Below are positions 4,607 to 5,243 of a stretch of 5,243 bases of DNA, piece by piece. The stretch is from Thermodesulfatator atlanticus. Lineage in GTDB: Bacteria; Desulfobacterota; Thermodesulfobacteria; Thermodesulfobacteriales; Thermodesulfatatoraceae. The DNA lies in the NCBI GenBank assembly GCA_011321895.1, contig DROK01000016.1, forward strand, positions 1 through 5,243. Reading direction: 5' to 3'. Each line of letters begins with the position of its first letter. The stretch's first letter is position 1. The notes below the pieces were generated by a model that was not told the origin of the DNA, searched no databases, and saw nothing but the letters and a program-made list of their open reading frames with translations. Both the position numbers and the translations under genes were made by a program.

Positions 4607-5243
4607 GAAATTTTCCTCCAGAGTTTTTTCTCCAGAAAAATCTTGATGTGCTCCCCTTTCTCTATTTCATCTCTTTCCCAGACCGGCCCGGTTTTTTTGC
4701 CGCGGCCTTCTTCGATTTCTTCCATCTTCAGATAGGCCTCCTTTGCGCCTAAGTCGTCCCGAGCCTTTCGCAATCTGCGGAAATACCCCCCGTAAACCCC
4801 ACCGCTGGATTGATTGGCCGAAGCCTCAAAGAGGATATAATTTTCGAGGCTATCGTCTCTGCTCAAAACCCATTCCACAATATGATCCACGTGAAATTGA
4901 ACTTTTACTTTTCCATTTCGATCCCAGATGGGCTTCAAATATTTTTTCTGATTCAGGATTATTTCTTGAACTTTCGAAACAGCATCCGCTGGGACTTTCT
5001 TGTTCTCAGATATGTTTTTTATGATCTTTTGGGCGGCTTTATGGGCAGAAGGCCCCACCCCCTTTTCCCATTTGCTGGCCTGAGCCGTATTCCTTTTTAA
5101 ACTTTCAGGGACCTTCAAGAGGCGATTTTTGGGTAACTTATTCTTGAATATGGGATGGCTCTCAAATTTGGGCTTAGGAAGATAAAAAGGTTTGAAGATA
5201 ACTTTTCCGTTACTTATTTCGTACTCGGTAAAGCACTCAGGGG
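4603..5243 (-). CDS. Putative eCIS effector, C-terminal part with HNH-like nuclease signature (5' end outside window)
   Basis: The frame is open from the right edge through 212 residues to TGA at 4605-4603, so the N-terminus is missing. A TTG at 5118 could initiate but has no evident ribosome binding site, so I read the gene through to the edge. The diagnostic part is at 4801-4893: FHVDHIVEW, then R-D-D-S-L-E-N, then LFEASANQSSG. This resembles the V-D-H-I-x-E-L / G-x-D-x-x-x-N / L-L-D-x-x-x-N-x-S-S-G signature of HNH-like domains at the C-termini of eCIS-associated (often DUF4157-containing) proteins, where Asp-His and the two Asn would be catalytic or metal-binding residues. The following about 65 residues are highly charged. 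It is followed directly by the Pvc16-like gene (ATGA overlap). G+C over 4801-5040 is about 40% by hand count, well below the neighbours, suggesting an acquired toxin module. Whether a DUF4157 leader exists upstream cannot be seen. Gene real; nuclease role probable; delivery by the particle inferred. Confidence 0.75.
   Translation of the reverse strand, partial: PECFTEYEISNGKVIFKPFYLPKPKFESHPIFKNKLPKNRLLKVPESLKRNTAQASKWEKGVGPSAHKAAQKIIKNISENKKVPADAVSKVQEIILNQKKYLKPIWDRNGKVKVQFHVDHIVEWVLSRDDSLENYILFEASANQSSGGVYGGYFRRLRKARDDLGAKEAYLKMEEIEEGRGKKTGPVWERDEIEKGEHIKIFLEKKLWRKIS
4801..4893 (-). other. HNH-like DHI...N...N-x-SSG signature within the putative effector
   Basis: This segment codes for 31 residues containing the V-D-H-I box, an Asn after the R-D-D-S-L-E stretch, and the ANQSSGG turn. 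The pattern Asp-His, about 14 residues, Asn, about 8 residues, Asn-x-Ser-Ser-Gly matches my memory of the HNH/beta-beta-alpha nuclease-like ends of eCIS cargo proteins. The usual E-L-Q after DHI is changed to E-W-V, and the usual L-L-D is replaced by L-F-E. The core Asp, His and Asn residues are kept. Confidence 0.6.

Noticed and set aside
4148..4735. 195-codon open frame on the plus strand
   Set aside because: Antisense to the DUF4255 gene and the end of the effector gene, both recognisable; the product has no family resemblance and no ribosome binding site was evident.
4603..5118. Starting the effector gene at the TTG at 5118
   Set aside because: The frame stays open upstream to the window edge with plausible protein sequence (41 more residues), and no ribosome binding site precedes the TTG; a longer gene is more likely.

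Overview
This window is part of an extracellular contractile injection system locus (eCIS, the phage-tail-like family that includes Afp and PVC). All genes lie on the minus strand, so transcription runs from high to low coordinates. Genes are packed almost without gaps: ATGA overlaps, 11-49 nt spacers, and probably two longer overlaps. This looks like one polycistronic operon that enters and leaves the window at both edges. The structural part is visibly G+C-rich. Together with frequent AGG/AGA arginine and AAG lysine codons, this is compatible with a thermophilic bacterium, for example a Thermodesulfobacteriota-like lineage. That placement is a guess from composition, not from a marker gene.

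Layout in the order of transcription: (1) 5243-4603, the C-terminal part of a protein carrying an HNH-like nuclease signature of the kind found at the ends of eCIS effectors. Its start lies outside the window and its DNA is clearly A+T-richer than the rest. (2) 4606-4031, a DUF4255/Pvc16-type tail terminator or cap protein. (3) 4034-3447, a small protein with a carboxypeptidase-regulatory-like beta-sandwich. (4) 3397-1868, the contractile sheath. (5) 1856-1413, the inner tube. (6) 1398-1036, a tail assembly protein ending in half a zinc ribbon. (7) 1090-869, a DUF6760 protein whose conserved part begins near 1039. (8) 926-1, an unrecognised proline-rich, strongly basic protein with a recurring short motif. 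It runs off the left edge and is best started at a GTG inside gene 7.

Working model: sheath and tube form the contractile syringe. The Pvc16-like protein closes its distal end. The assembly protein and DUF6760 probably help to link tube and baseplate or to build them. The first gene may be payload delivered by the particle. The baseplate, spike, tape measure and AAA+ ATPase genes expected for a complete system are not in this window and presumably lie beyond the left edge. No RNA gene, mobile element, CRISPR array, convincing terminator or promoter was seen. There is no gene-free stretch longer than 49 nt.
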